Shown here one piece after another: positions 6,641 to 15,588 of a stretch of 17,289 nucleotides of DNA. The translations under genes were made by a program, and so were the position numbers. Source of the DNA: Panacagrimonas sp052387335 (GTDB lineage Bacteria > Pseudomonadota > Gammaproteobacteria > Nevskiales > Nevskiaceae); NCBI GenBank assembly GCA_052387335.1, contig JBQTJH010000254.1, positions 1 to 17,289 of the forward strand. The letters run 5' to 3'. Numbering within the stretch: position 1 is the first letter of the stretch; every line of letters begins with the position of its first letter. A model generated the notes under the pieces. It was not told where the DNA came from, did not search any database, and saw only the letters and a program-made list of their open reading frames with translations.

Positions 6641-8159
6641 GCAGCGGCGCCAGCAGCAGCACGAACAGGCCGAAACCCAGCCCCACCCAGGCCAGATTGG
6701 CGAACAGGTCGGCGTAGCGCTGCAAGGCCTCGGCGATATCAAACCCACCCGCGGCGTCCAGCTCGACCGCAGAGAGTTTGCCTAGCCAGGCCGCGATCAC
6801 CTCGGAATACGCCGAGGCCAGAAACCAGGCACCCATCATCAGGCTGACCACCCTGGGCACCGACAAACTCGTGACCGCAGAAAGACCGATCGGCGACAAC
6901 AATAGCTCGCCGATCTCCAGCAGCAGGTAGGCCAGCACGAACCACCACAGCGCCGCCAGACCGTTGGCTTGCGGGGTCATGGCCGAGGCGGCGAGCACCG
7001 CGAATGCAAGGCCAGCGAACACAATGCCGAGCCCGAACTTGGCCGGCGTGGAAGGATTCAAGCCGACTCGATCCAGACGCGGCCACAGCCAGGCGAAGAT
7101 CGGCGACAACACGAAGATGAAAAATGCGCCGAGCGAGGCCAGCTGCGAGGCGGTCCATTCAACACCCAGAGCCTGGCGATTCATCACGCGGTCGGAATAC
7201 AGAATCCACGACCCGTAGGTCTGCTCGTACAGCGCCCAGAACACCAGGCTGAACAGGATCAACGCAATCAGCACCAGCATCTGCTGCGCCTGCTGGCGCG
7301 TGCAATGCGTCCACATGAACCAGCCCAGACCCGCGCTGAGCGCCAGCGCAGTGCCGTGCATGCTCCAGTGCACGGCGCTCGGCAGGCGGATCAGTCCCCA
7401 CACCACAAACACCCCGGCGAACACGGCCAGATAAATCGCCCATTCGCGATTGAGACCGCCGAGTATTTTTTGCCGGAGCAGGGCTGCGTCGCGCGGTTCT
7501 GCCTGGCCTTGCAAATATTTCTGCCCCGAGAGGAACACCGCCAGGCCGATCAGCATGCCGATGCCGGCGGCACCAAAGCCGTAATTCCAGCCATGGGTTT
7601 CGCCGAGCCAGCCGCAGATCAGGGCGGACAGAAAAGCGCCCAGGTTGATGCCCATATAGAACAACGTGAACCCAGAGTCGCGGCGCGGATCGCCGTCTGC
7701 GTACAGACGGCCGACGATGGTGGAGATATTGGGCTTGAGAAAGCCCACGCCCATCACGATCAGCGCGAGGGAAAAATAAAACACGTTCAGCGCCAGCGCG
7801 TCCTGCACCACCACCCCATCAACGGCACGCGCCTGCTCGCCCTCGAACGCCATGCCCAGATGCCCCAGACATAGCAGCACGCCACCCAGCACCACCGACT
7901 TGCGCATGCCCAGGTAACGGTCGGCAATCAAGCCGCCCAGCACCGGCATGGCATAGACCAGACCGGCGTAGGCGCCGAGCAGGTCATAACCGTCGGCGTC
8001 GGTAAACAGGTGGTACTTGGTCAGATACAGCAGCAGCAGCACCTTCATGCCGTAGAAGGAAAAGCGCTCCCACATCTCGGTGAAAAAGCAGACGTACAGA
8101 CCCTTGGGATGACCGAACAGGTCCGCTGATGCGGACGGCGCTGCGAGGCTGGCGGTCAC
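6612..8159 (-). CDS. POT-family proton-coupled oligopeptide symporter
   Basis: Major-facilitator-superfamily protein of the POT/PTR2 group, importing di- and tripeptides with protons across the inner membrane. The 515 residues form about 12-14 membrane segments. The family signature ExxERFxYYG appears as EMWERFSFYG (residues 28-37, with Phe in place of the first Tyr). Other landmarks are GGLIADRYLGMRK, FLKPNIST, FYMGINLGAF and EIGELLLSPIGLSAV. The start is GTG (8157-8159): an in-frame stop lies a short way upstream and the FGHPKGL N-terminus is correctly placed. The Shine-Dalgarno is poor (GGAAA). A hairpin ends the upstream RRM gene, so this gene probably has its own promoter. It converges on the secreted protease, sharing 29 coding bases with it. 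Peptide specificity cannot be read from the sequence. Confidence 0.94.
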   Translation of the reverse strand: MTASLAAPSASADLFGHPKGLYVCFFTEMWERFSFYGMKVLLLLYLTKYHLFTDADGYDLLGAYAGLVYAMPVLGGLIADRYLGMRKSVVLGGVLLCLGHLGMAFEGEQARAVDGVVVQDALALNVFYFSLALIVMGVGFLKPNISTIVGRLYADGDPRRDSGFTLFYMGINLGAFLSALICGWLGETHGWNYGFGAAGIGMLIGLAVFLSGQKYLQGQAEPRDAALLRQKILGGLNREWAIYLAVFAGVFVVWGLIRLPSAVHWSMHGTALALSAGLGWFMWTHCTRQQAQQMLVLIALILFSLVFWALYEQTYGSWILYSDRVMNRQALGVEWTASQLASLGAFFIFVLSPIFAWLWPRLDRVGLNPSTPAKFGLGIVFAGLAFAVLAASAMTPQANGLAALWWFVLAYLLLEIGELLLSPIGLSAVTSLSVPRVVSLMMGAWFLASAYSEVIAAWLGKLSAVELDAAGGFDIAEALQRYADLFANLAWVGLGFGLFVLLLAPLLKRGMHGVR

Positions 8160-8263
8160 GGCAGTGTTTCCGATGGGAGTGACGCGAGCATCGCGGGCAT
8201 CGACGGCTCACCGCAAGTCGACCGCCCTGAGTCACTTGCGCAGCCGCACCCAGATACGCAAAC

Positions 8264-8292
8264 GGCCTCTCTCCCGCGAGGTGAGAGAGGCC
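8264..8292 (-). terminator. Strong hairpin after the RRM gene, probable terminator
   Basis: GGCCTCTCTC (8264-8273) and GAGAGAGGCC (8283-8292) form a perfect 10-bp stem with a 9-base loop, starting about 24 bases beyond the RRM stop codon. On the minus strand only a weak tail (GTTTGCGTAT) follows, so termination may be partial. A second hairpin (CCGCAG 8291-8296, CTGCGG 8309-8314) shares two bases with it and competes for folding. Confidence 0.55.
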
Positions 8293-8315
8293 GCAGAGAC
8301 GCGAAAAACTGCGGT

Positions 8316-8600
8316 CTAGCGACGGCCGCCGGCGTAGCGACCGCCCTTGCCGTTCTTCTCGTCCTTGCGTTCTTCGTTCACGCGGATGAGGTTGCCGCGC
8401 AGTTCCTTGCCGTTGAGTCCGGCGATGGCCGCACGCGCCTCATGGCCTTCCATCTCAAGAAAGCCGAAGCCCTTGCACTTGCCCGAGAACACGTCGTGCA
8501 TGAGCTTGATCGAACGCACCTTGCCATGCGCCGAAAACAGCTCGGTGATTTCCTTCTCGTTGGTATCGGGTGGCAGGTTGCCGGCATAAATGCGAAGCAT
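8316..8600 (-). CDS. Small RRM-domain RNA-binding protein
   Basis: A 94-residue cytoplasmic protein made of one RNA-recognition motif and a short basic tail (GKGGRYAGGRR). RNP2 is IYAGNL (4-9) and RNP1 is KGFGFLEM (43-50), with the RNA-stacking aromatics at Y5, F45 and F47. Such bacterial glycine-tailed RRM proteins resemble cold-induced RNA-binding proteins; its RNA targets are unknown. A strong AGGAG ribosome-binding site (complement of 8607-8611) lies 6 bases before the ATG and supports high expression. It follows rhlE by 87 bases on the same strand, so a joint role with the helicase in RNA remodelling is likely but inferred. Confidence 0.94.
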   Translation of the reverse strand: MLRIYAGNLPPDTNEKEITELFSAHGKVRSIKLMHDVFSGKCKGFGFLEMEGHEARAAIAGLNGKELRGNLIRVNEERKDEKNGKGGRYAGGRR

Positions 8601-8687
8601 GGTGATCTCCTAACTTGGGTTGCTCGAACGTGGGGCCGAACCGCCAAACCGCAAGCCCTGCGGTGACGGCCGACTCCGAATGGGTAC

Positions 8688-10055
<1,368 letters not shown>

Positions 10056-10064
10056 TGCAAACAA

Positions 10065-10069
10065 CTCCT
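10065..10069 (-). promoter_or_regulatory. Ribosome-binding site that fixes the rhlE start
   Basis: On the minus strand this reads AGGAG, nine bases before the ATG at 10053-10055. It selects the start giving MSFSELGL, the usual RhlE N-terminus, over an in-frame start 63 bases further upstream. Confidence 0.75.
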
Positions 10070-10223
10070 GACCGCCACTCCGCGGCATAGCGCGGGCCCG
10101 GTTCAGGCAGATGAACATTGGCAGGTACCGGACGGCACCGACGGGTTTGGTCTGCGTCGAGAGGGGCTCTCAGAGCAGGGGCGCAACCGGAGCGCCACAT
10201 CAAACGGCGCGCAGTGTACTCGA

Positions 10224-10251
10224 TTGCTTCGGCTCACGCGGCCGATAGGCT
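10224..10251 (+). promoter_or_regulatory. Possible promoter for the S9 peptidase gene
   Basis: TTGCTT (10224-10229), 16-base spacer, TAGGCT (10246-10251), giving a start near 10258 and a leader of about 27 bases. The match is moderate. On the other strand a TACACT (10213-10218) could serve as a -10 for rhlE with a leader of about 150 bases, but lacks a recognisable -35. Confidence 0.3.
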
Positions 10252-10284
10252 TGACCCAAGCCCGTAACCTCGCAGCTATTGACC

Positions 10285-12342
10285 ATGACGCAACGCCTGA
10301 TCCCACTGGTCCTGGGCCTTTTGTGGCTCGCACTGGTTCCTGCGCACGCGGCACCGTTCACCGCGCGCGACCTGCTGTCCTTACAGCGCGTGTCCGATCC
10401 GCAAATTGCAGCCGACGGCAAGCGCGTGGCCTACACCGTGCGGCGCAACGACCTCGACGCCAACAGCGTCTCGCGCCAGATCTGGCTGCTGGACGTGGCC
10501 AGCGGCAAGGCCCGGCAGTTGACCGGCGGCAATGGTCACTCGCACACACCGCGCTGGTCGGCCGATGGCCAGCTGTACTTCCTGTCGACGCGCTCGGGCT
10601 CGACCCAGGTCTGGCGTCTGGACCCGGCCGGCGGTGAAGCGGTCGCGGTCGCCGTCACCGCCCTGCCGCTGGACGTGTCGCACTTCGTGCTGGCGCCGCA
10701 GGCCCGACGTGTGGCGGTGGTGCTGGACATCTTCCGCGCCTGCGGCGCCGACCTCGACTGCACGCGCAGGATGCTCAAACAACAGCAAGACAGCCCATCC
10801 ACCGGCCAGCTGCACGAGCGTCTGTTCGTGCGCCACTGGGACCGCTGGAAGACCGGCACGCGCGCGCAGGTGTTCAGCGCGCCGCTCGAGGACGGCAAGG
10901 CCGGTGCGCTGACCTGGATCAGCCGTGGCTTCGACGGCGATGTCCCCGCCCCACCCTTCGGCGACGACGCCGAGCTGGCGTTTAGCGCCGATGGCCAGTC
11001 ACTGATTTTCAGCGGCCGCACCGCGACCGCGGACGCAGCCTGGAGCACCAACCTGGATCTCTGGCAGGTCGCGATGGACGGCAGCGGCGCGCCGCGCAAT
11101 CTGAGCGCTGACAACCTCGCCACGGACAGCCAGCCGCGCCTCACGCCCGACGGCAAATACCTGCTGTGGCTGGCGTCCAGACGCCCGGGTTTCGAATCCG
11201 ACCGCAACCGCATCCTGGTGCGCGAACTCAAGACCGGCATCACGCGCGAAGTCGCCGCGAAGTGGGATCGCTCACCGCGACGCATCGAATTGTCGGCCGA
11301 TGGACGCACCGTGTATGCGGTAGCCGATGAACTGGGCCAGAGCCCGTTGTTTGCCATCCAGCTGTCCAGCGGCATCGTGCGCAAGCTCACCGGACCCGGC
11401 ACCGTCAGCGGCTTCAGCGTCGCCGAGGCCGGGCTGGTCTACGCCCTCAACCGACTCGACTCTCCGGATGATCTGTATCTGCTGCGCTGGACCGGCGGGC
11501 AGAAACGTCTGACCACGCAGAACGCGGATCGCCTGCCGTCCTTGCAGATGGGCGCGGCAGAGCAATTCAGCTTCGCCGGTTGGAATGATGAAAAGGTCTA
11601 CGGATACTTGGTCAAACCGGTCGGCTTCAAACCGGGACAGCGCTATCCCGTGGCTTTCATCATTCACGGCGGACCGCAAGGCTCCATGGGCAATGACTTC
11701 CACTACCGCTGGAATCCGCAGGTCTATGCCGGTCGCGGCTACGCCGTGGTGGCCGTGGACTTCCATGGCTCCACGGGCTACGGCCAGGCCTTTACCGACT
11801 CGGTCTCAACGGATTGGGGCGGCAAGCCGCTGGTGGATCTGCAAAAGGGCTGGGCCTACGTGCGCGCGCACTATCCCTGGCTGGACGGCACGCGCGCCTG
11901 CGCGCTGGGTGCCAGCTACGGCGGCTACATGGTGAACTGGATCGCCGGCAACTGGCCCGACGCGTTCCAATGCCTGGTCAACCACGACGGCGTGTTCGAC
12001 CTGCGCTCCATGGCCTACTCCACCGAGGAGCTGTGGTTTCCGGAATGGGAAATGGGCGGCACGCCGTTTGAACGCCCGCAGAATTACGAGCAGTTCAACC
12101 CGGTGAACCACGTCGCGAAGTGGAAGACACCGATGCTGGTGATCCACGGCGGGCGCGACTACCGCGTGCCGCTGGAACAGGGCCTGGCCACATTCACCGC
12201 TTTGCAGCGGCGCGGCATCGCCTCGCAGTTCCTGCATTTCCCGGATGAAAACCACTGGGTGCAGTCGCCGCACAACAGCCTGCAATGGCACGACACGGTG
12301 CTAGCTTGGCTGGATCGTTGGACGGCGGTGAGATCAGAGTGA
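10285..12342 (+). CDS. Exported S9-family prolyl-oligopeptidase-type peptidase (dipeptidyl-peptidase-5-like)
   Basis: A 685-residue serine peptidase that probably removes dipeptides from the N-terminus of oligopeptides in the periplasm. It has a signal peptide (to about residue 22, PAHA|AP), then a seven-bladed-type beta-propeller with repeated SADGQ/TPDGKYLLW segments (about 40-400), then an alpha/beta-hydrolase domain. The catalytic triad is visible as S544 in GASYGGYM, D625 in HGGRDYRVP and H657 in DENHWV; HGGP at 461-464 and FHGSTGYG also match the family. Length and architecture fit DPP5-type or acylaminoacyl-peptidase-type S9 enzymes, and exact specificity is inferred. A TTG two codons upstream is possible, but the ATG at 10285 is preferred. 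No clear Shine-Dalgarno is present. Flanked by rhlE (divergent) and the HDOD gene (convergent). Confidence 0.93.
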   Translation: MTQRLIPLVLGLLWLALVPAHAAPFTARDLLSLQRVSDPQIAADGKRVAYTVRRNDLDANSVSRQIWLLDVASGKARQLTGGNGHSHTPRWSADGQLYFLSTRSGSTQVWRLDPAGGEAVAVAVTALPLDVSHFVLAPQARRVAVVLDIFRACGADLDCTRRMLKQQQDSPSTGQLHERLFVRHWDRWKTGTRAQVFSAPLEDGKAGALTWISRGFDGDVPAPPFGDDAELAFSADGQSLIFSGRTATADAAWSTNLDLWQVAMDGSGAPRNLSADNLATDSQPRLTPDGKYLLWLASRRPGFESDRNRILVRELKTGITREVAAKWDRSPRRIELSADGRTVYAVADELGQSPLFAIQLSSGIVRKLTGPGTVSGFSVAEAGLVYALNRLDSPDDLYLLRWTGGQKRLTTQNADRLPSLQMGAAEQFSFAGWNDEKVYGYLVKPVGFKPGQRYPVAFIIHGGPQGSMGNDFHYRWNPQVYAGRGYAVVAVDFHGSTGYGQAFTDSVSTDWGGKPLVDLQKGWAYVRAHYPWLDGTRACALGASYGGYMVNWIAGNWPDAFQCLVNHDGVFDLRSMAYSTEELWFPEWEMGGTPFERPQNYEQFNPVNHVAKWKTPMLVIHGGRDYRVPLEQGLATFTALQRRGIASQFLHFPDENHWVQSPHNSLQWHDTVLAWLDRWTAVRSE

Positions 12343-12597
12343 GTGTCCATGCGCCGACAGTCATCATTACGGCACGCGTACAACTGGCAGCTACACGTCA
12401 CCCAAACTCACCGGCAACGGACGACATGAAGGGGTTATTCACCATAGTCGGCAGAGCCGCCGCGCGAATCTGTCAAGCACCACGCAGGGGCGGGAAGGCT
12501 CCAGGGGTTCCACTGTCTACCGAGCGACGCTGGACCGGAAGTTGACGGGAATTCACCGTAGCACCGCAGGGTCTGCCGGAAGCGATAGATCAGGACA
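12343..12597. other. 255-bp gap with no supported gene
   Basis: Lies between two convergent genes (S9 peptidase and HDOD). Short frames exist, for example ATG at 12426 running to a TGA before 12550, but they lack a ribosome-binding site and recognisable protein character. A near-perfect 11-base direct repeat, ATTCACCRTAG, occurs at 12437-12447 and 12551-12561. I see no strong terminator hairpin and no insertion-sequence ends. It may be a decayed gene fragment. Confidence 0.4.
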
Positions 12598-13437
12598 CTA
12601 GCTTGTTAGCGCCGCATAACTCTCGTCGTAACTTTCCTGCACGCCTTCGAGTTCAAACACGTCGACCTCCGGGCTGATGTCGAGCTTGAGGAAGGCCGGC
12701 ACGCGTGAACGGTCGATGCCCGCCAGGCGGCCCTTGCGATGTTGATGGCTCTGCAAGGCGGCGACGGTCACCACGTCGACATAATCAGCGGGGCCTTCAT
12801 GCGTGCGGGCAAAATCCATCCAGCGACTTGGGACTTCGACCAGCTCCTCGGGGAACTGCCAAGCCTGCAACACCAGCCGTCCGATACGCGGCTGCAGACT
12901 GCGAACCACGCGATCCAGCGCCTCGGGCTCGGGCGGTTCCTCGTCCATCATCTCGATCATGCGAATCACCGGCAGGCTGCCGATTTCATGCGCAAGTCCG
13001 GCGAGCATGGCCAACTCTGGCCGCAGCATGGTGCATTGCGAACTCAGCACCTGCGCCAGTGCCGCCACTTCCAGACTCTGCTCCCAGCTGCGACGCAGAC
13101 GTTCTTTGAGCGCCGGCGAGCGCGAGAAAAATAATTGCTCCAACGCAAGGCCAGTCACCAGACTGCGCACCAGACCGATGCCCAGCCGCGTCACGGCCTG
13201 CTGCAAGTTGTCGATGCGCCGCCCGGCACTGAACGCACTGCTATTGGCCACACGCAGCAGGCGCACGGCGATGGCTGGGTCGCGGCCAATTTCCACCGCC
13301 AGCTTGGACGCGGTGACACCCTCATCCTGCGTCACCCGGCCGATACGCATCGCAACTTCCGGCAAGGTGGGGAGCGTCAAACGGTCCTGGGTCAGGGCAT
13401 CGACGATGGCGCGCAGCAAGCGTTCTTCCTGGATCAT
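12598..13437 (-). CDS. HDOD-domain signalling protein
   Basis: A 279-residue cytoplasmic protein. The HDOD domain spans about 20-215, with the family's opening LPTLPEVAMRIGRVTQDEG, then IGRDPAIAVRLLRVANSSAFS and IDNLQQAVTRLGIGLVRSLV. The position equivalent to the HD metal motif is HEIG (150-153), so phosphohydrolase activity is doubtful, as is usual in HDOD proteins. Known HDOD proteins act in signalling (motility, c-di-GMP-linked regulation, stress) as non-enzymatic adaptors. The acidic C-terminal tail (SPEVDVFELEGVQESYDESY) has no recognised fold. The start MIQEERLL is chosen because the domain begins just after it and a weak TAAGG precedes it; the frame stays open 114 bases further upstream but with non-protein-like content. 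It lies downstream of the amidohydrolase, past a terminator-like hairpin. Confidence 0.92.
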   Translation of the reverse strand: MIQEERLLRAIVDALTQDRLTLPTLPEVAMRIGRVTQDEGVTASKLAVEIGRDPAIAVRLLRVANSSAFSAGRRIDNLQQAVTRLGIGLVRSLVTGLALEQLFFSRSPALKERLRRSWEQSLEVAALAQVLSSQCTMLRPELAMLAGLAHEIGSLPVIRMIEMMDEEPPEPEALDRVVRSLQPRIGRLVLQAWQFPEELVEVPSRWMDFARTHEGPADYVDVVTVAALQSHQHRKGRLAGIDRSRVPAFLKLDISPEVDVFELEGVQESYDESYAALTS

Positions 13438-13500
13438 GCTGGCCTTACGGCCCGTGTCCGGAAAACTTGAGTCGTGACCGACCAGCGGTGCGCTATTGCG

Positions 13501-13513
13501 ACGAGCGGCTCGT
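13501..13513. promoter_or_regulatory. 13-bp dyad upstream of the HDOD gene
   Basis: ACGAGC-G-GCTCGT is a perfect dyad with a single central base, 64-76 bases upstream of the HDOD start. The one-base centre cannot form an RNA loop, so if it is functional it is more likely a protein-binding site. Confidence 0.25.
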
Positions 13514-13525
13514 GAGCGGGTGCCG

Positions 13526-13575
13526 AAAACTGATCGCGCCTTCCCCCGCATTCGAGGGAAGGCCTTGTTCGATCA
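13526..13575 (-). terminator. Terminator-like two-part hairpin at the end of the amidohydrolase gene
   Basis: On the minus strand an outer stem TGATCG/CGATCA (13570-13575 with 13531-13536) encloses an inner 8-bp stem GCCTTCCC/GGGAAGGC (13556-13563 with 13538-13545) with a 10-base loop, followed by GTTTTC (13525-13530). The first arm contains the TGA stop codon of the amidohydrolase itself. Good placement and a short T run support an intrinsic terminator. Confidence 0.55.
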
Positions 13576-15489
13576 CGCGGCGACGGCAATTCCGGCTTCG
13601 TGCGTCTTGTCCAGCATGACGCGGCCAAAGCGGCGCTGCCCGAACTCGGGCAGATAGTCGCCGTCCTGCCAGACCATGCGTCCAGCAATCATCACGCCCG
13701 CAACCACGCCTTCCGGACGATTGACGATCTGGTGATGCGCAAAGCAGTCGCGCCAGATGTAGCGATACGTGCTGTCGGGATTCCAGGCGCGCAGGCGCTC
13801 GGGGTCAATCAGCGCCAGGTCTGCGGGCGCGCCGGCTTCCAGGCGACCAGCATCGATACCCAGAAACTCCGCCGGTTCGCGCGTCAGGCGTCGTACTGCC
13901 TGCGCAACCCGCGCCTCGCCATCGTCCTGCGCCATTTTCAAGGTGCGCAGATTGCCGTCGTAGAACGCCATGTTGGTCAGATGCGCGCCGCTGTCATTGA
14001 AGCCGGGCAGTAGCAGCGGATGAAACAGCAAACGCTTGGTGGTCTGCGCGTCACGATTGGCCGTCACCGTCCACCAGCGCAGGTCGGTGTCATAGCGGCG
14101 CAGCAGGTGCAGGAAGAAGTCGGCCTCGTCGCAGCCGTGCGGGAACTCGGCGAACGCCGCCGTTTCAGACTCGCTGCGCGCGCCCTTGCCATTGCGCTGC
14201 CAGGCATGCAGACGTTCCAGCACAACCTGCATCGGCTCGCCATTCCATTCGGCTTGCGGACAGGTATCGATGACCATGTCGCGCAGATCACGCGACAGCA
14301 CATTGTCGTCCAGCCGCAGCCAGCGCTTGAGCCGCGCTGCATTAAAGCCGCGCTTGCCGTGAAACCACATGCGGCGGAATTCCGCGACCCAGGACGGATC
14401 GTTCATCAAGGCCATGCGGCCGGCGCGATCCTCCAGGTCCAGCTCATTGATCTGGCGCAGACAGGGCACTTCTTCGGCCAGTGGCGTGATCACGCCATCG
14501 CTCCAGGTGCGGAACGAAGCGCCCAGCGCTTGCAGCCGAAAACGACCGTCAAAAAATTTTGAGTTGAGGATGTGCGACATCAGCAGCGCCATCTTCACCA
14601 GCAGCCGATTCATGTGCAGATCCAGCGCCGCTACCGCCGCCACGCGCAGCGGCTTGCCGTGCAGCCGGCCCGAGGTCAGCAGGAAATTGCGGAACACCTG
14701 CTTGGGGCTGTCCTTGGGCGGCGTCGCCTGCCACAGGCGATCCCACTTGCGCAGGATGCCGGTCAGGAATTTCAGTTCCGAAAACGGAGCGAACTGAGTC
14801 GGAATCTGCTTGTGCGTGTTCGGCCGGTTGGCCAGAAAATGAAATGGCAGCGCGTCGGTGGAAAACCCGACATAGCCCTCGGCCATGCCTTTTTCCAGCA
14901 GCGCGCCCATCTTGTGCAGCTCATCCACGGTGGGTTCACGCGTCACCGAATCCTGTAAACCCATCACCTCGATCCGCAGCATCGAGTGCGGAATCATCGG
15001 CACGATGTTCGGGCCCAGCGCCTGCTGCTGCAGATGCTCCAGATATTCCTTCGACGTCGTCCACGTTGCCTTGTCGGCCACTTGTGCCAGCACGTGCTTG
15101 GGCACGTTTTCCACCCGCGCGAAGCAATCGACAACGGGATCGGCGCCGTCACGCCGCTGATTGCCGAAGGCCAGGCCCAGCGAGCAGTTGGCGACCAGCA
15201 CCGTGGTCGAACCATGCCGCACCGCCTCCGGCAGGCCAGGTTCGATCTCCACTTCCAGATCGAAGTGGGTGTGGATGTCGAGCAGGCCCGGTGTCAGCCA
15301 GCGGCCTTGGGCGTCGATCAGCGTGTCGGCATTGGCTGGCGCCAGATTCGACGCGATCGCAGCGATGCGACCCGCGCTGATCGCCACGTCGGCGTTGCGC
15401 GGCGCAGCGCCGGTGCCGTCGAACACCCGGGCATTACGGATCAGTACATCCCAGCGCGTGCTGCTGCCACCATCCATCGCCATCTCCAT
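13573..15489 (-). CDS. Amidohydrolase of the N-acyl-D-amino-acid deacylase (D-aminoacylase) family
   Basis: A cytoplasmic metal-dependent hydrolase of the amidohydrolase superfamily (COG3653-type), likely to cleave N-acyl or amide bonds; substrate unknown. The 638 residues are longer than classical D-aminoacylases (about 480). The N-terminal beta-sandwich strand LIRNARVFDGTG leads to PGLLDIHTHFD with metal-binding H73 and H75. NCSLG (C102) sits where D-aminoacylase has its metal-bridging cysteine. GFSTDALPFHF (209-219) and FNDSGAHLTNMAFYD with D499 complete the core. A basic, helix-rich insert lies between about 240 and 440. No signal peptide is present. ATGs occur at residues 1, 3 and 5. The third (15475-15477) has GGAG six bases upstream and may be the real start. 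An inverted repeat lies just before the first ATG. Confidence 0.88.
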   Translation of the reverse strand: MEMAMDGGSSTRWDVLIRNARVFDGTGAAPRNADVAISAGRIAAIASNLAPANADTLIDAQGRWLTPGLLDIHTHFDLEVEIEPGLPEAVRHGSTTVLVANCSLGLAFGNQRRDGADPVVDCFARVENVPKHVLAQVADKATWTTSKEYLEHLQQQALGPNIVPMIPHSMLRIEVMGLQDSVTREPTVDELHKMGALLEKGMAEGYVGFSTDALPFHFLANRPNTHKQIPTQFAPFSELKFLTGILRKWDRLWQATPPKDSPKQVFRNFLLTSGRLHGKPLRVAAVAALDLHMNRLLVKMALLMSHILNSKFFDGRFRLQALGASFRTWSDGVITPLAEEVPCLRQINELDLEDRAGRMALMNDPSWVAEFRRMWFHGKRGFNAARLKRWLRLDDNVLSRDLRDMVIDTCPQAEWNGEPMQVVLERLHAWQRNGKGARSESETAAFAEFPHGCDEADFFLHLLRRYDTDLRWWTVTANRDAQTTKRLLFHPLLLPGFNDSGAHLTNMAFYDGNLRTLKMAQDDGEARVAQAVRRLTREPAEFLGIDAGRLEAGAPADLALIDPERLRAWNPDSTYRYIWRDCFAHHQIVNRPEGVVAGVMIAGRMVWQDGDYLPEFGQRRFGRVMLDKTHEAGIAVAA

Positions 15490-15505
15490 GCTTGCGAACG
15501 CAAGC
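15490..15505. promoter_or_regulatory. Inverted repeat at the start of the amidohydrolase gene
   Basis: GCTTGCG-AA-CGCAAGC has 7-bp arms and a two-base centre, directly abutting the first candidate start codon (15487-15489). It could be an operator, or, if transcribed, a hairpin next to the ribosome-binding site. Effect unknown. Confidence 0.35.
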
Positions 15506-15588
15506 CCGGAGAGTAGTTGGCTGACACGAGCGGCGACATAGGAAGATCGGCCTAAATAGCCCTCAGGCGCCCACTGTTCCAGCGCGAC

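Noticed and set aside
13438..13551. Longer N-terminus for the HDOD protein
   Set aside because: The extra 38 residues are Arg/Ser-rich without family similarity, overlap the terminator-like hairpin and dyad, and the standard HDOD start follows the ATG at 13437.
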